Assembly (NCBI RefSeq): GCF_025770765.1
Contig: NZ_JANZKY010000004.1
Coordinates: 229,860 to 293,859, forward strand
Length of the DNA stretch: 64,000 nucleotides
Direction of reading: 5' to 3'
DNA from: Propionivibrio soli
GTDB taxonomy: Bacteria; Pseudomonadota; Gammaproteobacteria; Burkholderiales; Rhodocyclaceae
Position numbers and translations under genes: made by a program
The notes under the pieces: generated by a model
Told to the model about the DNA's origin: nothing
The model's input: the letters and a program-made list of their open reading frames with translations, nothing else
The model's database searches: none
In this document: positions 8,595-17,624 of the stretch, in pieces
Layout: each line of letters begins with the position of its first letter
Numbering within the stretch: the stretch's first letter is position 1

Positions 8595-9263
8595 CTAATC
8601 GATCGACTGGCCGAAGCGGTTCCAGCGCGGCTGCCAGTGCCCCGTGATGTCTGCCGAAACCAGGATGCGCGTCGCCCGCCCGATCAGCCGGTGGCGCGGC
8701 ACGAGCCCAAAGTAGCGCGAATCGGCGCTGTTGTCGCGATTGTCTCCGAGCATCAAGTAGTGCGCTTCCGGCACCCGCACCGGGCTAAAGGTATTACGCG
8801 CTTGGACTCCTTCAAGAATCTGCATGCGGTGGGCGCGTTGTTCGATCGTTTCCGTCACACGCAACGCCGGTACCTCGACGCCCGGTTCGACACGCTCCTG
8901 CCCGGATTCAGGTTCGGTGTAGCGGGCGGCCGTCCCGTTGATGAACAGCACTTCGTCGCGCATTTCCACCAAGTCGCCCGGCAAGCCGACGATCCGCTTG
9001 ATCAATCGGGTACCGTCCTTGGGCGACGAAAAAACCACCACGTCGCCCCGCTTTGGTTTGCCGGTGCTCAGCACAACCACGTCGGTCAGCGGCATCTTAA
9101 GGTCATACGCGAGACGATCGACGAAAACCACGTCGCCCTCCAGCACGCTCGGCCGCATCGATTCGGAGGGAATCGGATTCCAGTCGGCGACGGCCAGCCG
9201 GAAGATGCCGAAGCCGAGCATGAACGCGACAAATCCACGATTGCTTCTGATCCATTTCCTCAT
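8595..9263 (-). CDS. lepB: Signal peptidase I
   Basis: 222 residues of peptidase family S26. One N-terminal membrane anchor (about 10-27) precedes the nucleophile motif PSESMRP (Ser35). The general base is Lys89 in RLIKRIVGLPGD, and GDNRDNSADSRYFG (173-186) is conserved box E. It cleaves signal peptides from exported proteins on the periplasmic side of the inner membrane. The ATG at 9263 has a GGAGG site 4 bases upstream; the longer upstream frame is not membrane-like and is rejected. It is shorter than E. coli LepB and has only one clear anchor. No lepA or rnc is adjacent, so it may be an additional copy. Confidence 0.92.
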   Translation of the reverse strand: MRKWIRSNRGFVAFMLGFGIFRLAVADWNPIPSESMRPSVLEGDVVFVDRLAYDLKMPLTDVVVLSTGKPKRGDVVVFSSPKDGTRLIKRIVGLPGDLVEMRDEVLFINGTAARYTEPESGQERVEPGVEVPALRVTETIEQRAHRMQILEGVQARNTFSPVRVPEAHYLMLGDNRDNSADSRYFGLVPRHRLIGRATRILVSADITGHWQPRWNRFGQSID

Positions 9264-9342
9264 TTTTCCTCCAGTCACTGGCTCTGTTGTTTCTACCTCA
9301 CTGGCTCGCGGCGGCTCTTCATTCAGCAAACCGTTCGGTAGC

Positions 9343-10050
9343 TTAATGGTAATAGCGGTCAAAATAGGAAAGCGGCGGCAAATCCTTGCGCGCCGCGGGG
9401 TCGATGGGCCCGTAGTACAAGTCGAAAAGGCCGCGCGGTACGTATTCGCCGCTAACCAGCTTGCGTATGCGGACAACCCGCTCGGCATTCAGCGCCGGCG
9501 CCGTGCGCACGTTGAAAACTTCCGGCGCAATGAGCATCGCGACGATCGACGTGTACTCGTCGTCAGTCAGTTCCCGGAAGGATTTGTCGAAATAGGTGTG
9601 CGCCGCCTGCTCGAAACCTTTTACGTCGCGCCCGAGGTAAGCGGTGTTCAGGAACAGGCGGAGTTGTTCTTCCTTCGGCATCAGAGGGTCCAACGCGAAG
9701 CCGGCAATCAAGGTTTGTCTGATCTTTGCAATACCGGGCGAGAACTTCTCGAAATAGAGTTGCTTGACGAGCGCCTGGGTAATCGTTGTGATGCCGGCGC
9801 CCGGTGTGGAAAGATCGACGCCGCGGTGCTGGAAAAAGCGCGGATCCTCGACCTTGAGCAGGATGTCGAGCCGATGTGGCGTCAGATCGGACACCGAGAT
9901 CGGATAGTGCGCCGCCCGTGCGGCGGGCAGGACCGTATCCTCGGTGAACTGCCGGGCTCGGCCAACCTCCCAGGCGTAATACAAAACCACAGGAATGCAG
10001 AACAGGATAAGCGCGACGGCAAGCACACGAAGCAAACGAACAAAGCGCAT
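9343..10050 (-). CDS. Divergent GT51 peptidoglycan glycosyltransferase-like protein
   Basis: 235 residues: a membrane anchor (about 5-26) and a GT51 fold with VEDPRFFQHRGVD (first catalytic Glu, E68), ITTITQALVK and FLNTAYLGRDVKG. The family's second Glu, in the ILExYLN motif, is replaced (QLRLFLN, Arg131). There is no transpeptidase domain, so it resembles monofunctional MtgA in layout. It may polymerise lipid II weakly, or bind glycan without catalysis. The ATG at 10050 is chosen because the anchor follows it; a TTG nine codons earlier is possible. It lies between lepB and a GFA gene on the minus strand. Confidence 0.75.
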   Translation of the reverse strand: MRFVRLLRVLAVALILFCIPVVLYYAWEVGRARQFTEDTVLPAARAAHYPISVSDLTPHRLDILLKVEDPRFFQHRGVDLSTPGAGITTITQALVKQLYFEKFSPGIAKIRQTLIAGFALDPLMPKEEQLRLFLNTAYLGRDVKGFEQAAHTYFDKSFRELTDDEYTSIVAMLIAPEVFNVRTAPALNAERVVRIRKLVSGEYVPRGLFDLYYGPIDPAARKDLPPLSYFDRYYH

Positions 10051-10077
10051 GGCAGATCTAGTCGGGAGTGTATTCAA

Positions 10078-10509
10078 TCAAGGAACGTCCGAACCGAGCA
10101 GTTCGAGGAAAGCGCTCAAGTCGGGCATCGAATCGTAGTACAACCCGTCGCCATCGCAGGCGTCCCAGGACGCCCTGGACGCAAGATGCAACTGCGCGGC
10201 GAACCGGAGCGGCGCATCCGTCTCGAGAAGACCGACGGGAATCCAATAGTACGGCAAACCTCGCAGCGGGTTTGGTACCGGTGACCCGCAGGTGGCACAA
10301 AAATCGGAACGGAAGCCGCTATCCTTGCACCAGGATGAAATCGCCTGCTCGCCGTTCAACCAGCGGAATTTGCGCGCCCCGACGATGGTTGCGGCATTCG
10401 AGGCAGTACCGCTCTGCTTTCGGCATAGCGAACAATGGCACTGGTACAAGCGAGGGATCGAACCGAGGATTTCGAACGCGACCTCACCACAGAGGCATTT
10501 TCCTATCAT
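10078..10509 (-). CDS. GFA/CENP-V family zinc protein
   Basis: 143 residues. The paired-cysteine pattern of the glutathione-dependent formaldehyde-activating (GFA) fold is complete: CLCGEV (5-10), QCHCSLCRK (23-31) and FCATCGSPV in the middle of the protein. These bind two zinc ions. Most such proteins are not true formaldehyde-activating enzymes and the substrate is unknown. The ATG at 10509 matches the family start; the upstream extension lacks conservation. A second family member is at 38206-38589. Confidence 0.85.
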   Translation of the reverse strand: MIGKCLCGEVAFEILGSIPRLYQCHCSLCRKQSGTASNAATIVGARKFRWLNGEQAISSWCKDSGFRSDFCATCGSPVPNPLRGLPYYWIPVGLLETDAPLRFAAQLHLASRASWDACDGDGLYYDSMPDLSAFLELLGSDVP

Positions 10510-10564
10510 GCGCAATACCTGCATCCAAGCTTGCCCGTTTGTGAAACGGGCGTGAGAGTTCCCA

Positions 10565-11128
10565 TCACATGCCCTCGCCCATGGCAGAGGCATTCCGGCA
10601 GGCGGCTGAGGGTTCGTCGGGACGCATACGAAACAGCGTAACGAGCAGGAAAACCAGACCGAAGATGATCGAGAACGTACCCATGAACGGCGGCACGTAC
10701 GTCATCGGCTCTGGCCCCGGGATCAGTGCGTTCCGCTCAGGCGCTTTCGGGTCGAAATAGACGCGAACCTGCGCTCCTTTCCGGAATGCCGAAAGCATCT
10801 CCTCCGACTCGGTTTTCGTCCGTGTCGAGCGCTTGTTGTAATCAAGCCTTGACCCTTCGTAGCGCACGCCGCCGACGATGAAATGATATTTGACCTCTTG
10901 TGAGTAGCCACGGTGACTGGAATTGAACACCGTTTCCGACAGATCGACCACGCCCTCTGCCGCAGGCCAAGTCCGGCTGGCCCGGGCTTCCAGCAGGATC
11001 GACAGACTGATGGCCAGGATCACCGTCCCAACCGAGATGCAGAAAACGGAGAAGACGACGCCGAGAAGGGTTTTCAAGTTGGCCGACCAGCGTGAAAGCA
11101 AAGCCAAGTCAATAGCAGGAGGCATCAT
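10565..11128 (-). CDS. DUF3592 membrane protein
   Basis: 187 residues. Two membrane helices (about 20-45 and 145-165) bracket a periplasmic beta-rich domain with the DUF3592 pattern: TWPAAEGVV, a YHFIVGGVRYEGSR segment and VRVYFDPKAPERNAL. Function is unknown. It starts four bases after the cupin gene's stop, so the two are probably cotranscribed. Confidence 0.8.
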   Translation of the reverse strand: MMPPAIDLALLSRWSANLKTLLGVVFSVFCISVGTVILAISLSILLEARASRTWPAAEGVVDLSETVFNSSHRGYSQEVKYHFIVGGVRYEGSRLDYNKRSTRTKTESEEMLSAFRKGAQVRVYFDPKAPERNALIPGPEPMTYVPPFMGTFSIIFGLVFLLVTLFRMRPDEPSAACRNASAMGEGM

Positions 11129-11131
11129 CCG

Positions 11132-11509
11132 TCAGTCCGTTTCAGGCTCGGCATCCTCGTACGCGCTGGGTATAAAGCGCGGTGTGCATAGCGCAAGGAA
11201 AACGAGATCGTCCGTCCAGGGATTCGTAATCCGCTGGCGGCAACCTGGCGGAATGAGAACAACGTCGCCCGCCCGCACGATGTGCGGTGAAAGATCGCCA
11301 ACTTCAACCACGCCCTCCCCCGCGAGTACCACGTATCGCTCCGTCGTTCCCTGAAGGCGATGCCACCGGGTCGCCGTTCCTGGGCGAACCCTCGCGCGAG
11401 CGACTGACAACGCGGCATCCCGGTCGCTGTTCGACCACTCGGTGATGTAACACCCCTCGTCGATCAGATGCTCGGATGCCGGATCACAAACAATGACTCC
11501 CGGAATCAT
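11132..11509 (-). CDS. Cupin-domain protein
   Basis: 125 residues forming a single cupin barrel. TRWHRLQGTTERYVVLAGEG is motif 1, with its His and Glu, and DVVLIPPGCRQRI is motif 2, where the usual metal-binding His is not obvious. Small cupins of this kind bind metal or a small ligand; no reaction can be named. The ATG at 11509 is preferred, with GGGAAG upstream. A TTG-initiated extension to 11599 is rejected because it is not cupin-like. Confidence 0.75.
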   Translation of the reverse strand: MIPGVIVCDPASEHLIDEGCYITEWSNSDRDAALSVARARVRPGTATRWHRLQGTTERYVVLAGEGVVEVGDLSPHIVRAGDVVLIPPGCRQRITNPWTDDLVFLALCTPRFIPSAYEDAEPETD

Positions 11510-11690
11510 TTCGGGATTCTTCCCAATGCAACCTCCGATAACGACTGCTCTGTGTACGATAAATTCAAACAGCATTCCTAGGAAAGCTATCGTTGTCAAC
11601 GATGCGCCCCGCTACTGAGCGCCAGATCGTCGGTTGGCGGCGCCAGCGCCGGTGGGACCGTATGAAAAACCTCGCGTCGACTGCAAAAGC

Positions 11691-12398
11691 TCACCTACTG
11701 GGGAATAAATCGCGCGCAGTAGGCCATTCCGTTCTTCGTGGCCCAAACCACGTATCGACGAACGGAAGCGCCTCCTCAAGCGAGTCGAGCACGGTTACGC
11801 AGTTCGAGGCGAGTTCGGCCGTCGGCCGCAAAAGGTCCGGGACGATAACGAGCCGGGCGCCGGCAGCGAGCGCTGCGCGGGCGCCGAAATGACTGTCTTC
11901 GAAGGCCAAGCACTCCGTCGCAGGAATGCCAAGGCGGCGCGCAGCGAGGAGGTAAACCGCCGGGTCTGGTTTGCCACGGGGAACCTCGTCGCCTCCTGCA
12001 ACCGAGCTGAAGAAGTGAAGAATGCCGGCCATATGCAGGCGTTCCTCGATTTCCGCAAAGGACGACGACGAAGCCACGGCGCAAGGGACGCCGCGTTCCA
12101 CGAGCGTGGCCAACAGGCTTTTGACGCCAGCTTTCACCGCAAAGCCGGTGGAGGCGCACAGCGCAATGAGCCGTTTCTCGACCGTCAGCCGCGCCAACTC
12201 GAACGAGTCGATGCCACCGAAGGCTTCGATCATGATCGCATCCGACTCTGCCGAGGAGCGCCCGACGACCGCTGTGTAGTGATGTTCGGAGAAAGCGACA
12301 CCGAGTTGTTCCGCCGCGCTCAACCAGGCGCTCATGATCGACCGCTCGGAATCGATGAGCAGGCCGTCCATGTCGAAAAGCGCGCCGCGGAACATCAT
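11691..12398 (-). CDS. HAD-family hydrolase (beta-phosphoglucomutase-like)
   Basis: 235 residues. FDMDGLLIDSE (8-18) is HAD motif I with the nucleophilic Asp and acid/base Asp, ASSSS is motif II, KPDP is motif III and AFEDSHFGARAA is motif IV. The alpha-helical cap between motifs I and II places it in the beta-phosphoglucomutase/phosphoglycolate phosphatase subgroup. It dephosphorylates, or isomerises, a small phosphorylated metabolite in the cytoplasm; the exact substrate cannot be deduced. It lies downstream of the LysE-type exporter gene, 52 bases away. Confidence 0.88.
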   Translation of the reverse strand: MMFRGALFDMDGLLIDSERSIMSAWLSAAEQLGVAFSEHHYTAVVGRSSAESDAIMIEAFGGIDSFELARLTVEKRLIALCASTGFAVKAGVKSLLATLVERGVPCAVASSSSFAEIEERLHMAGILHFFSSVAGGDEVPRGKPDPAVYLLAARRLGIPATECLAFEDSHFGARAALAAGARLVIVPDLLRPTAELASNCVTVLDSLEEALPFVDTWFGPRRTEWPTARDLFPSR

Positions 12399-12450
12399 AT
12401 ATGTGGGGGTCTCGGTGACTTCTGGATTGTGTGAAGATTCGACGACGATT

Positions 12451-13083
12451 TCAGTTTCGCCCCGTCAGCGATGCGGTATATACCCCGGCCCCGATCAGGC
12501 AACACGCACCTGACCGGTTGAAAAGCCGCCTTGCGGCAGGCCGCTCGGCCGCGGCGCGGAAGCGCCCCGCCGCCAGCGCATACACCAGAAGAACCAGGCA
12601 GGCGATGGACGCGAAAGCGGCGCCGAGGATCAGCATCTGCGGCCCGGCCGGGTAGGCTGAGTCAATGAATTGCGGCATGAACGCCGCGTAAAAGGCGAGG
12701 CCTTTCGGGTGCAGGATGTTCGCCGTGAAAGCGCGCGCGACGATCTTCAGCGGCCGAGTATCTTTCCGAACCGTGCTCTCGGGACCTTCAGGCTGAACAC
12801 GCCATAACTGGATGCCGAGAAAGACGAGGTAGGCGGCGCCGCACCATTTGAGGATCGAAAAGAGCGTCGCCGAGGCCGCGAGCACGGCGCCCAGCCCCAG
12901 GAAGGTAAGCGTCATCGCCGAGATATCGCCAAGGCAAACACCGAGTATGCAAAGCAGCGCCGCTCGGCGCCCGGAAGAAAGCGCGTAACCTGTCACGAGC
13001 AGGATCGTCGGCCCCGGAATGACGACAATCGCGAACGCGGCCGCCGAGAACGTCAACAGCACATCAAAAGGCACCCATTCCAT
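12451..13083 (-). CDS. LysE/RhtB family amino-acid exporter
   Basis: 210 residues with about six membrane helices and the family signature IPGPTILLVTGYALSSGRR (23-41) near the N-terminus, then the central NILHPKGLAFYAAFMPQF segment. Members export amino acids or their derivatives across the inner membrane. The ATG at 13083 has a GGAGG site 7 bases upstream. A second family member is at 35692-36315. The substrate is not predictable from sequence alone. Confidence 0.9.
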   Translation of the reverse strand: MEWVPFDVLLTFSAAAFAIVVIPGPTILLVTGYALSSGRRAALLCILGVCLGDISAMTLTFLGLGAVLAASATLFSILKWCGAAYLVFLGIQLWRVQPEGPESTVRKDTRPLKIVARAFTANILHPKGLAFYAAFMPQFIDSAYPAGPQMLILGAAFASIACLVLLVYALAAGRFRAAAERPAARRLFNRSGACCLIGAGVYTASLTGRN

Positions 13084-13696
13084 AACGTTTCCTCCGCAAA
13101 CGACTGTCGGAATTATCGCCCGGAGGCATCGGCAACGAGAAGACCTGGCCGCATTTCGTGGACTACATTCTTTCGGCGCCGGAAAAGACCGGTGTCACGA
13201 GCCCGTTCGCCGAACTCGATCTGCGCAAACAAGGCGAGAACGCCCCATCGGTGCTAGGGCGACGTGACTCGCGAACCGGTTGCTGCCGGAGTGAGGAAAG
13301 CGGTCGGTGTTTTCGTGTTCACGGAAAGCGATGCGTTGAATCTCGCAACCGTTACCCGCGCCCGCTTCATCCTGGCGTCTACGTGGCCGTTCGCCAACAT
13401 GGCAAACGCCAGCCCGATCGACGCGTCGATGGCCTCGCTGCGCTTCGTCAAGGCGGAAATCGTCTCGCACAAGGCGTGCCAACTGCTCACGTCGCCACCG
13501 CTTATCCGCTTCCCCAAATATCTCGATGAGGATTCGCGCGACCAGATCCTGTTCGCCGGCCCCGAAATTACCGCAACTTGCAGCGGCGCTTTCTTCTCGG
13601 GCCGCGCCCGCTCACCTACGTCCGCACGGGAATCGAGTCGCGGCGCTGTTGGCTCTTCCGTCACTAGTTTCTGCGCGACACGGCATAGCGACCGAC
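13084..13696. other. Gap without a supported gene; possible gene remnant
   Basis: This 613-base stretch separates lysE from ligD. On the plus strand, one frame from about 13090 to 13275 reads like protein, including GNEKTWPHFVDYI and SPFAELDLRKQGENAP, but has no good start and then turns Arg/Cys-rich. Between 13264 and 13700, both a plus and a minus frame stay open with no recognisable motif. I see a decayed gene or two as the likeliest content. No promoter or terminator stands out. Confidence 0.35.
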
Positions 13697-16447
13697 CTAC
13701 TTCATACCCAGTCGCTTGGCCATCTCGTCGGTCAAGGACTGGTCGTTGGCATAACCTTCCCATGGGTCGTGCATACGAGTCTTGAGCCGTTCGGCAAGAT
13801 TTTGCACGGTCCACACGGACGCTCCGGCTAGCCTCTCGAGTTCATCGCGGGCGATGGGAACGGAGACGCCGAGCCCCGGCCTCGCCCGGACCGAGTAGGC
13901 GGAAACCGTGGTGCCGCCTTTCTGGTTGCGCAAATAGTCGACGAAAATCTTGCCGACGCGATTTTGCGGGCCCATGCGAGCCGAGAAACGGTCGGGTAAC
14001 TGCCGCGCAAGGTGCGAGGACACCGCTTTGCAGAAAGCCTTGGCAAAAACCCAGTCGCGCTCGGGAGCAATCGGCACTACGACGTGCAGCCCCTTGCCAC
14101 CGCTGGTTTTGAGAAACGGCCGTAGGCCGAGCTCGTCGAGCAGCGCGAGAACAAGCTGCGTTCCTTCGAGGACGCGCGGCCAAGGCAACGAGGGATCGGG
14201 GTCGAGATCGAAGATCAGGCGGTCGGGGTTGTCGAGCGCATCGCCGGTCGCATTCCAGGTGTGGAACTCGATAGCACCCATCTGGACGGCACTGAGAAGC
14301 TCTTCGATATTTCCGACTTCCATCAATAGCTCGTCATCCGGCCCGCGCAGGCGAATTCCCGGAATCGACAGCGTTCCCGCGTGGCGCTGGAAGATGTGCT
14401 CGCCTTCGATGCCGTCTGGGATACGCAGAAACGCCACCGGACGATTGACAAGGTGCGGCAGCAGCCGCGAGGCGATGCTGCGGTAGAACTCTGCGAGACC
14501 GAGTTTGGTCAGCCCAGTCGTCACGTCGATTACACGGTCGGGATGGCTAATGCGTACGCCGGCCACTTCAGTGCTGCCGTCACGGGCGCGCGTTGGCGAT
14601 GTGGCACGTTTCTTTGGAGGCCCCGATTCAGCCGACTCCGGGTACGCGGGTTTTTGTGAGGGCACCTGCACGGCCTGTTCGCGTTCTGCCGACTGTGCCG
14701 GTTTGTCCTCGCGCAGGCCTCGGAACGTGGCGTGGCGGATCTTTCCTTCGCGCGTCCACGAACCGAATTCGATCTCGCACAGGAGTTCGGGATGAACCCA
14801 AGTTACACCTCGTGCCTCGCTGCCCTTCGGTGGGTCGGCGAATGGGGGCGCAGCGCTCACCAGCTCTTGCATGCGCGAGTGCAACGACTTCAAGCTCGTA
14901 TCGGTGAAACCCGCGCCAACCCGGCCGACGTATCGGAGGCGGCGCTTCCCTCCTCCCGCTTTCTTGGAATCGCCATCCTCATAAACGCCGAGCAGGAGCG
15001 ATCCAAAACTACTGCGCGACCCTTGCGGACTGGAGTAACCACCGATCACAAACTCTTGCCGTCGCTTGCACTTGAGCTTGATCCAATCCGTGCTGCGCTT
15101 GGATACGTAGGCGCTCCCCGCGCGCTTGCCGATGACCCCTTCGAGTCTGAGCGAGCACGCCGTTTCGAGCACCGCATCGCCCGCCGCCGAAATGTCTTCG
15201 GAAAAACGCAAGGCATCGTCAGAGCGGCGTTCAAGAACGGCGCGCAGCAGCGCACGTCGCTGCTCGATTGGTGTCGCGCGCAAATCGAGCCCGCTGAAAT
15301 ACGGCAGATCGAACAGGCAATAGACGAGGTCGCCGGCACGCTGCTCCTCGAAGGCGTTCTGCAGTGACTGGAAATCAGGCAAGCCCTGCTCGTCGATCAC
15401 CACCACTTCGCCATCCAGCCATGCCGAATCGAGGCCCAGATTGCGCACAGCGACAACGAGCGGTTTCACTTTCTCTGACCAGTCGAGCCCATTGCGGGTG
15501 AAGATGCGTACATCATCGCCATCGACACGTGCCAGCATCCGGTAACCGTCGAACTTCACCTCATAGCGCCAATCGCCCGCTGGCGGCTCTTGCACCAGGG
15601 TGGCGAGCTGCGGCGATAGGCGCATCGGCAGCTTACCGGCGCGCGCACCCTTGAGCATGGCAGCGTCCGCGTTCGCACCAGCAGCACCCTTCGTCTGTTT
15701 GCGGTCTCCCGAAGCCGCGCTTTTGTCCTCAGTCGGAGCACTTGTTTTCGCGCGACTGGCCCGCGGCGTTTTGGTCGACGACTGTGCAAGCACGCTCTCG
15801 GGGCGCTCCAGCGTCAGATCATAGTCGTCTTCGGTGCGTGCCTCCGCGTCGTTTTCCTTGAGCAGCAGCCACTGTTCCTTGCCACCACTGGCGGGCAGAC
15901 GTGTACGCACCAACGTCCAGCCGCCGCGCAACTTCTCGCCATCGAGGGTGAACTTGAGTTTTCCTTCCCGGTACGCGGCGCTCGGGTCGGCGTCGAGCGG
16001 ATGCCAGCGGCCGTGGTCCCAGACGATCACCTCGCCGGCGCCGTACTCCCCTTCGGGGATGCGCCCTTCGAATCCGGCGTAAGCGATCGGGTGGTCTTCA
16101 ACGTGTACCGCGAGCCGCTTGACCGTCGGGTCGAGGGATGGTCCTTTCGGCACGGCCCAGCTCTTGAGCGCGCCATCGAGTTCGAGCCGGAAATCGTAGT
16201 GCAGCCGGCGCGCGGCATGTTTCTGTACGACGAATTGCAACCCCGCGCTTTTCCCTCGCCCGCGCGCAGATCGCTTCCTATCACTGGCTCCTGCCGGCTC
16301 GGGCGTCAGCGAGAAGTCACGTTTCCGGGCGTACTCGCCGAGCGTTTCCTTGATAGTCGAAGCAGAAGGATAAGGATGTCGAGCCGGATCGCCAGCCGGC
16401 TGTTTTGCCCGATTACGGGAACGTGTCGCTCGTTTCTCCATGTCCAT
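13697..16447 (-). CDS. ligD: Multidomain DNA ligase D for end joining
   Basis: 916 residues in the order phosphoesterase, ligase, polymerase. The 3'-phosphoesterase (about 60-190) shows QKHAARRLHYDFRLEL with catalytic His and Asp. The ATP-dependent ligase (about 275-600) has EVKFDGYR, with Lys298 as the AMP-accepting residue. The primase-type polymerase (about 640-905) has ISHPDRV, DLDPDP and SGGKGLHVVVP. A Lys/Ala/Ser linker (about 215-270) joins the first two. It processes, fills and seals double-strand breaks held by Ku, whose gene lies 27 bases upstream. The length is normal for the family and all three active sites look intact. Confidence 0.96.
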   Translation of the reverse strand: MDMEKRATRSRNRAKQPAGDPARHPYPSASTIKETLGEYARKRDFSLTPEPAGASDRKRSARGRGKSAGLQFVVQKHAARRLHYDFRLELDGALKSWAVPKGPSLDPTVKRLAVHVEDHPIAYAGFEGRIPEGEYGAGEVIVWDHGRWHPLDADPSAAYREGKLKFTLDGEKLRGGWTLVRTRLPASGGKEQWLLLKENDAEARTEDDYDLTLERPESVLAQSSTKTPRASRAKTSAPTEDKSAASGDRKQTKGAAGANADAAMLKGARAGKLPMRLSPQLATLVQEPPAGDWRYEVKFDGYRMLARVDGDDVRIFTRNGLDWSEKVKPLVVAVRNLGLDSAWLDGEVVVIDEQGLPDFQSLQNAFEEQRAGDLVYCLFDLPYFSGLDLRATPIEQRRALLRAVLERRSDDALRFSEDISAAGDAVLETACSLRLEGVIGKRAGSAYVSKRSTDWIKLKCKRRQEFVIGGYSSPQGSRSSFGSLLLGVYEDGDSKKAGGGKRRLRYVGRVGAGFTDTSLKSLHSRMQELVSAAPPFADPPKGSEARGVTWVHPELLCEIEFGSWTREGKIRHATFRGLREDKPAQSAEREQAVQVPSQKPAYPESAESGPPKKRATSPTRARDGSTEVAGVRISHPDRVIDVTTGLTKLGLAEFYRSIASRLLPHLVNRPVAFLRIPDGIEGEHIFQRHAGTLSIPGIRLRGPDDELLMEVGNIEELLSAVQMGAIEFHTWNATGDALDNPDRLIFDLDPDPSLPWPRVLEGTQLVLALLDELGLRPFLKTSGGKGLHVVVPIAPERDWVFAKAFCKAVSSHLARQLPDRFSARMGPQNRVGKIFVDYLRNQKGGTTVSAYSVRARPGLGVSVPIARDELERLAGASVWTVQNLAERLKTRMHDPWEGYANDQSLTDEMAKRLGMK

Positions 16448-16474
16448 GGGCTGCCCGGCACAGGGTCCGCGTCA

Positions 16475-17416
16475 TCAGCCGGCCTTGCGCCGGCGCGATG
16501 CCGGCGTATCGGTTCCGGCTTCCGGTCGCGCGGCACGCCCGCTGCTGCGTTTTTTCGGCGCGGAGCGGGAATGCTGTGGTGGTGTCGCGCGACTCTCTTC
16601 GTCCACCGACTCGCCGTTGGTTTTCTGCGCCTTCTTGCCCAAGCTGCGCTTGAGGAGCTCTGCCAGATTGATGATCTCGGCCCCCTCCTCCGGCGCCTTT
16701 TCCACGGGGCCGACCGTCTCGAGTTTTCCCTGCTGGGCCTTGCGTTCGACAAGCGCCATGATCTTCTCGGTAAACTCCTCCCGGTATTGCGCCGGTTCCC
16801 AGTCCTCGCTCATTTCCTCAACGAGCCGTCGCGCCATGTCGAGTTCGCGTGCGCCGAAACGCGGGTCGATAGCGTCTTCTCCAAGATCGATCTCATCCAC
16901 GGAGCGTACCTCGTTGCCCCAGCGCAGCGTATTGAGCACGAGCACGTCACCGAGAGGCACGACAACCGCCAGGTGTTGTTTGGTATGCATGACGACATTG
17001 GCCAGCGCGAGGCGCCCGGTTTCCTCAAGTGCTCGCCGGAGCAGCGCGTACGCCTTGCCGCCGCGCCGCTCGGGTGCCAGATAGTAGGGGGTGTCCAGGT
17101 AAAGCATCGGGATATCCTGCGCCTTGACGAACGCGACGATATCCACGGTTTGTGTGGACTCGGGATAGGCCGCTCGGATTTCCTCTTCGCTCAGGACAAC
17201 GTAGCGGTCTTTCTCGAACTCGACGCCGCGCACGATGTTCTCGCTTTCGATTTCCTCGCCTGTCGCTTTGTTGATGCGCTTGTAGCCAACCGGGTCCAGC
17301 GTGCGCTTGTCGAGCCAATCAAAGTCGATGCCGCGCTGAACCGTCGCCGGCATCAGCGAAACCGGGATATGCACTAGCCCGAAGCTGACCGCGCCTTTCC
17401 AGATCGTGCGTGCCAT
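16475..17416 (-). CDS. ku: Non-homologous end-joining protein Ku
   Basis: 313 residues. The N-terminus MARTIWKGAVSFGLVHIPV is the classic bacterial Ku start, followed by the beta-barrel core (about 10-260) with ERRGGKAYALLRRAL and GNEVRSVDEIDL. The last 50 residues are Lys/Arg/Ser-rich, as in other Ku proteins with basic tails that help bind DNA or LigD. The homodimer rings the broken DNA end and recruits LigD, encoded just downstream. The two form a complete minimal end-joining pathway. Confidence 0.96.
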   Translation of the reverse strand: MARTIWKGAVSFGLVHIPVSLMPATVQRGIDFDWLDKRTLDPVGYKRINKATGEEIESENIVRGVEFEKDRYVVLSEEEIRAAYPESTQTVDIVAFVKAQDIPMLYLDTPYYLAPERRGGKAYALLRRALEETGRLALANVVMHTKQHLAVVVPLGDVLVLNTLRWGNEVRSVDEIDLGEDAIDPRFGARELDMARRLVEEMSEDWEPAQYREEFTEKIMALVERKAQQGKLETVGPVEKAPEEGAEIINLAELLKRSLGKKAQKTNGESVDEESRATPPQHSRSAPKKRSSGRAARPEAGTDTPASRRRKAG

Positions 17417-17624
17417 CGGCCTCTTTCCGATTGTTGATGAAGCGTGTTGGCGGACAACGGGTCAGGTTGTCTACGTCCGCCGGCAGAACCAAACGCGATA
17501 CCGTGATTGCGTAAGTTGTTGGGGCGGTGGCTCGGACACGGCCCGTTTTGGGCAGCGCGTGCGTGCCAAACCGCCCTTTGACATCCTTTCACTGTGCCGT
17601 CCTGCAGGAACGCAAGACATGACA

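Noticed and set aside
8938..10284. Plus-strand open frame of about 448 codons
   Set aside because: Antisense to lepB, the GT51 gene and the GFA gene, all with family motifs on the minus strand.
13254..13814. Minus-strand open frame downstream of ligD
   Set aside because: Overlaps the 3' end of ligD, has no motif and no plausible start; left as an unexplained gap.
16001..17377. Long plus-strand open frame of about 458 codons
   Set aside because: It lies antisense to ku and the start of ligD, which carry all expected family motifs; its translation is Arg/His-rich without motifs.
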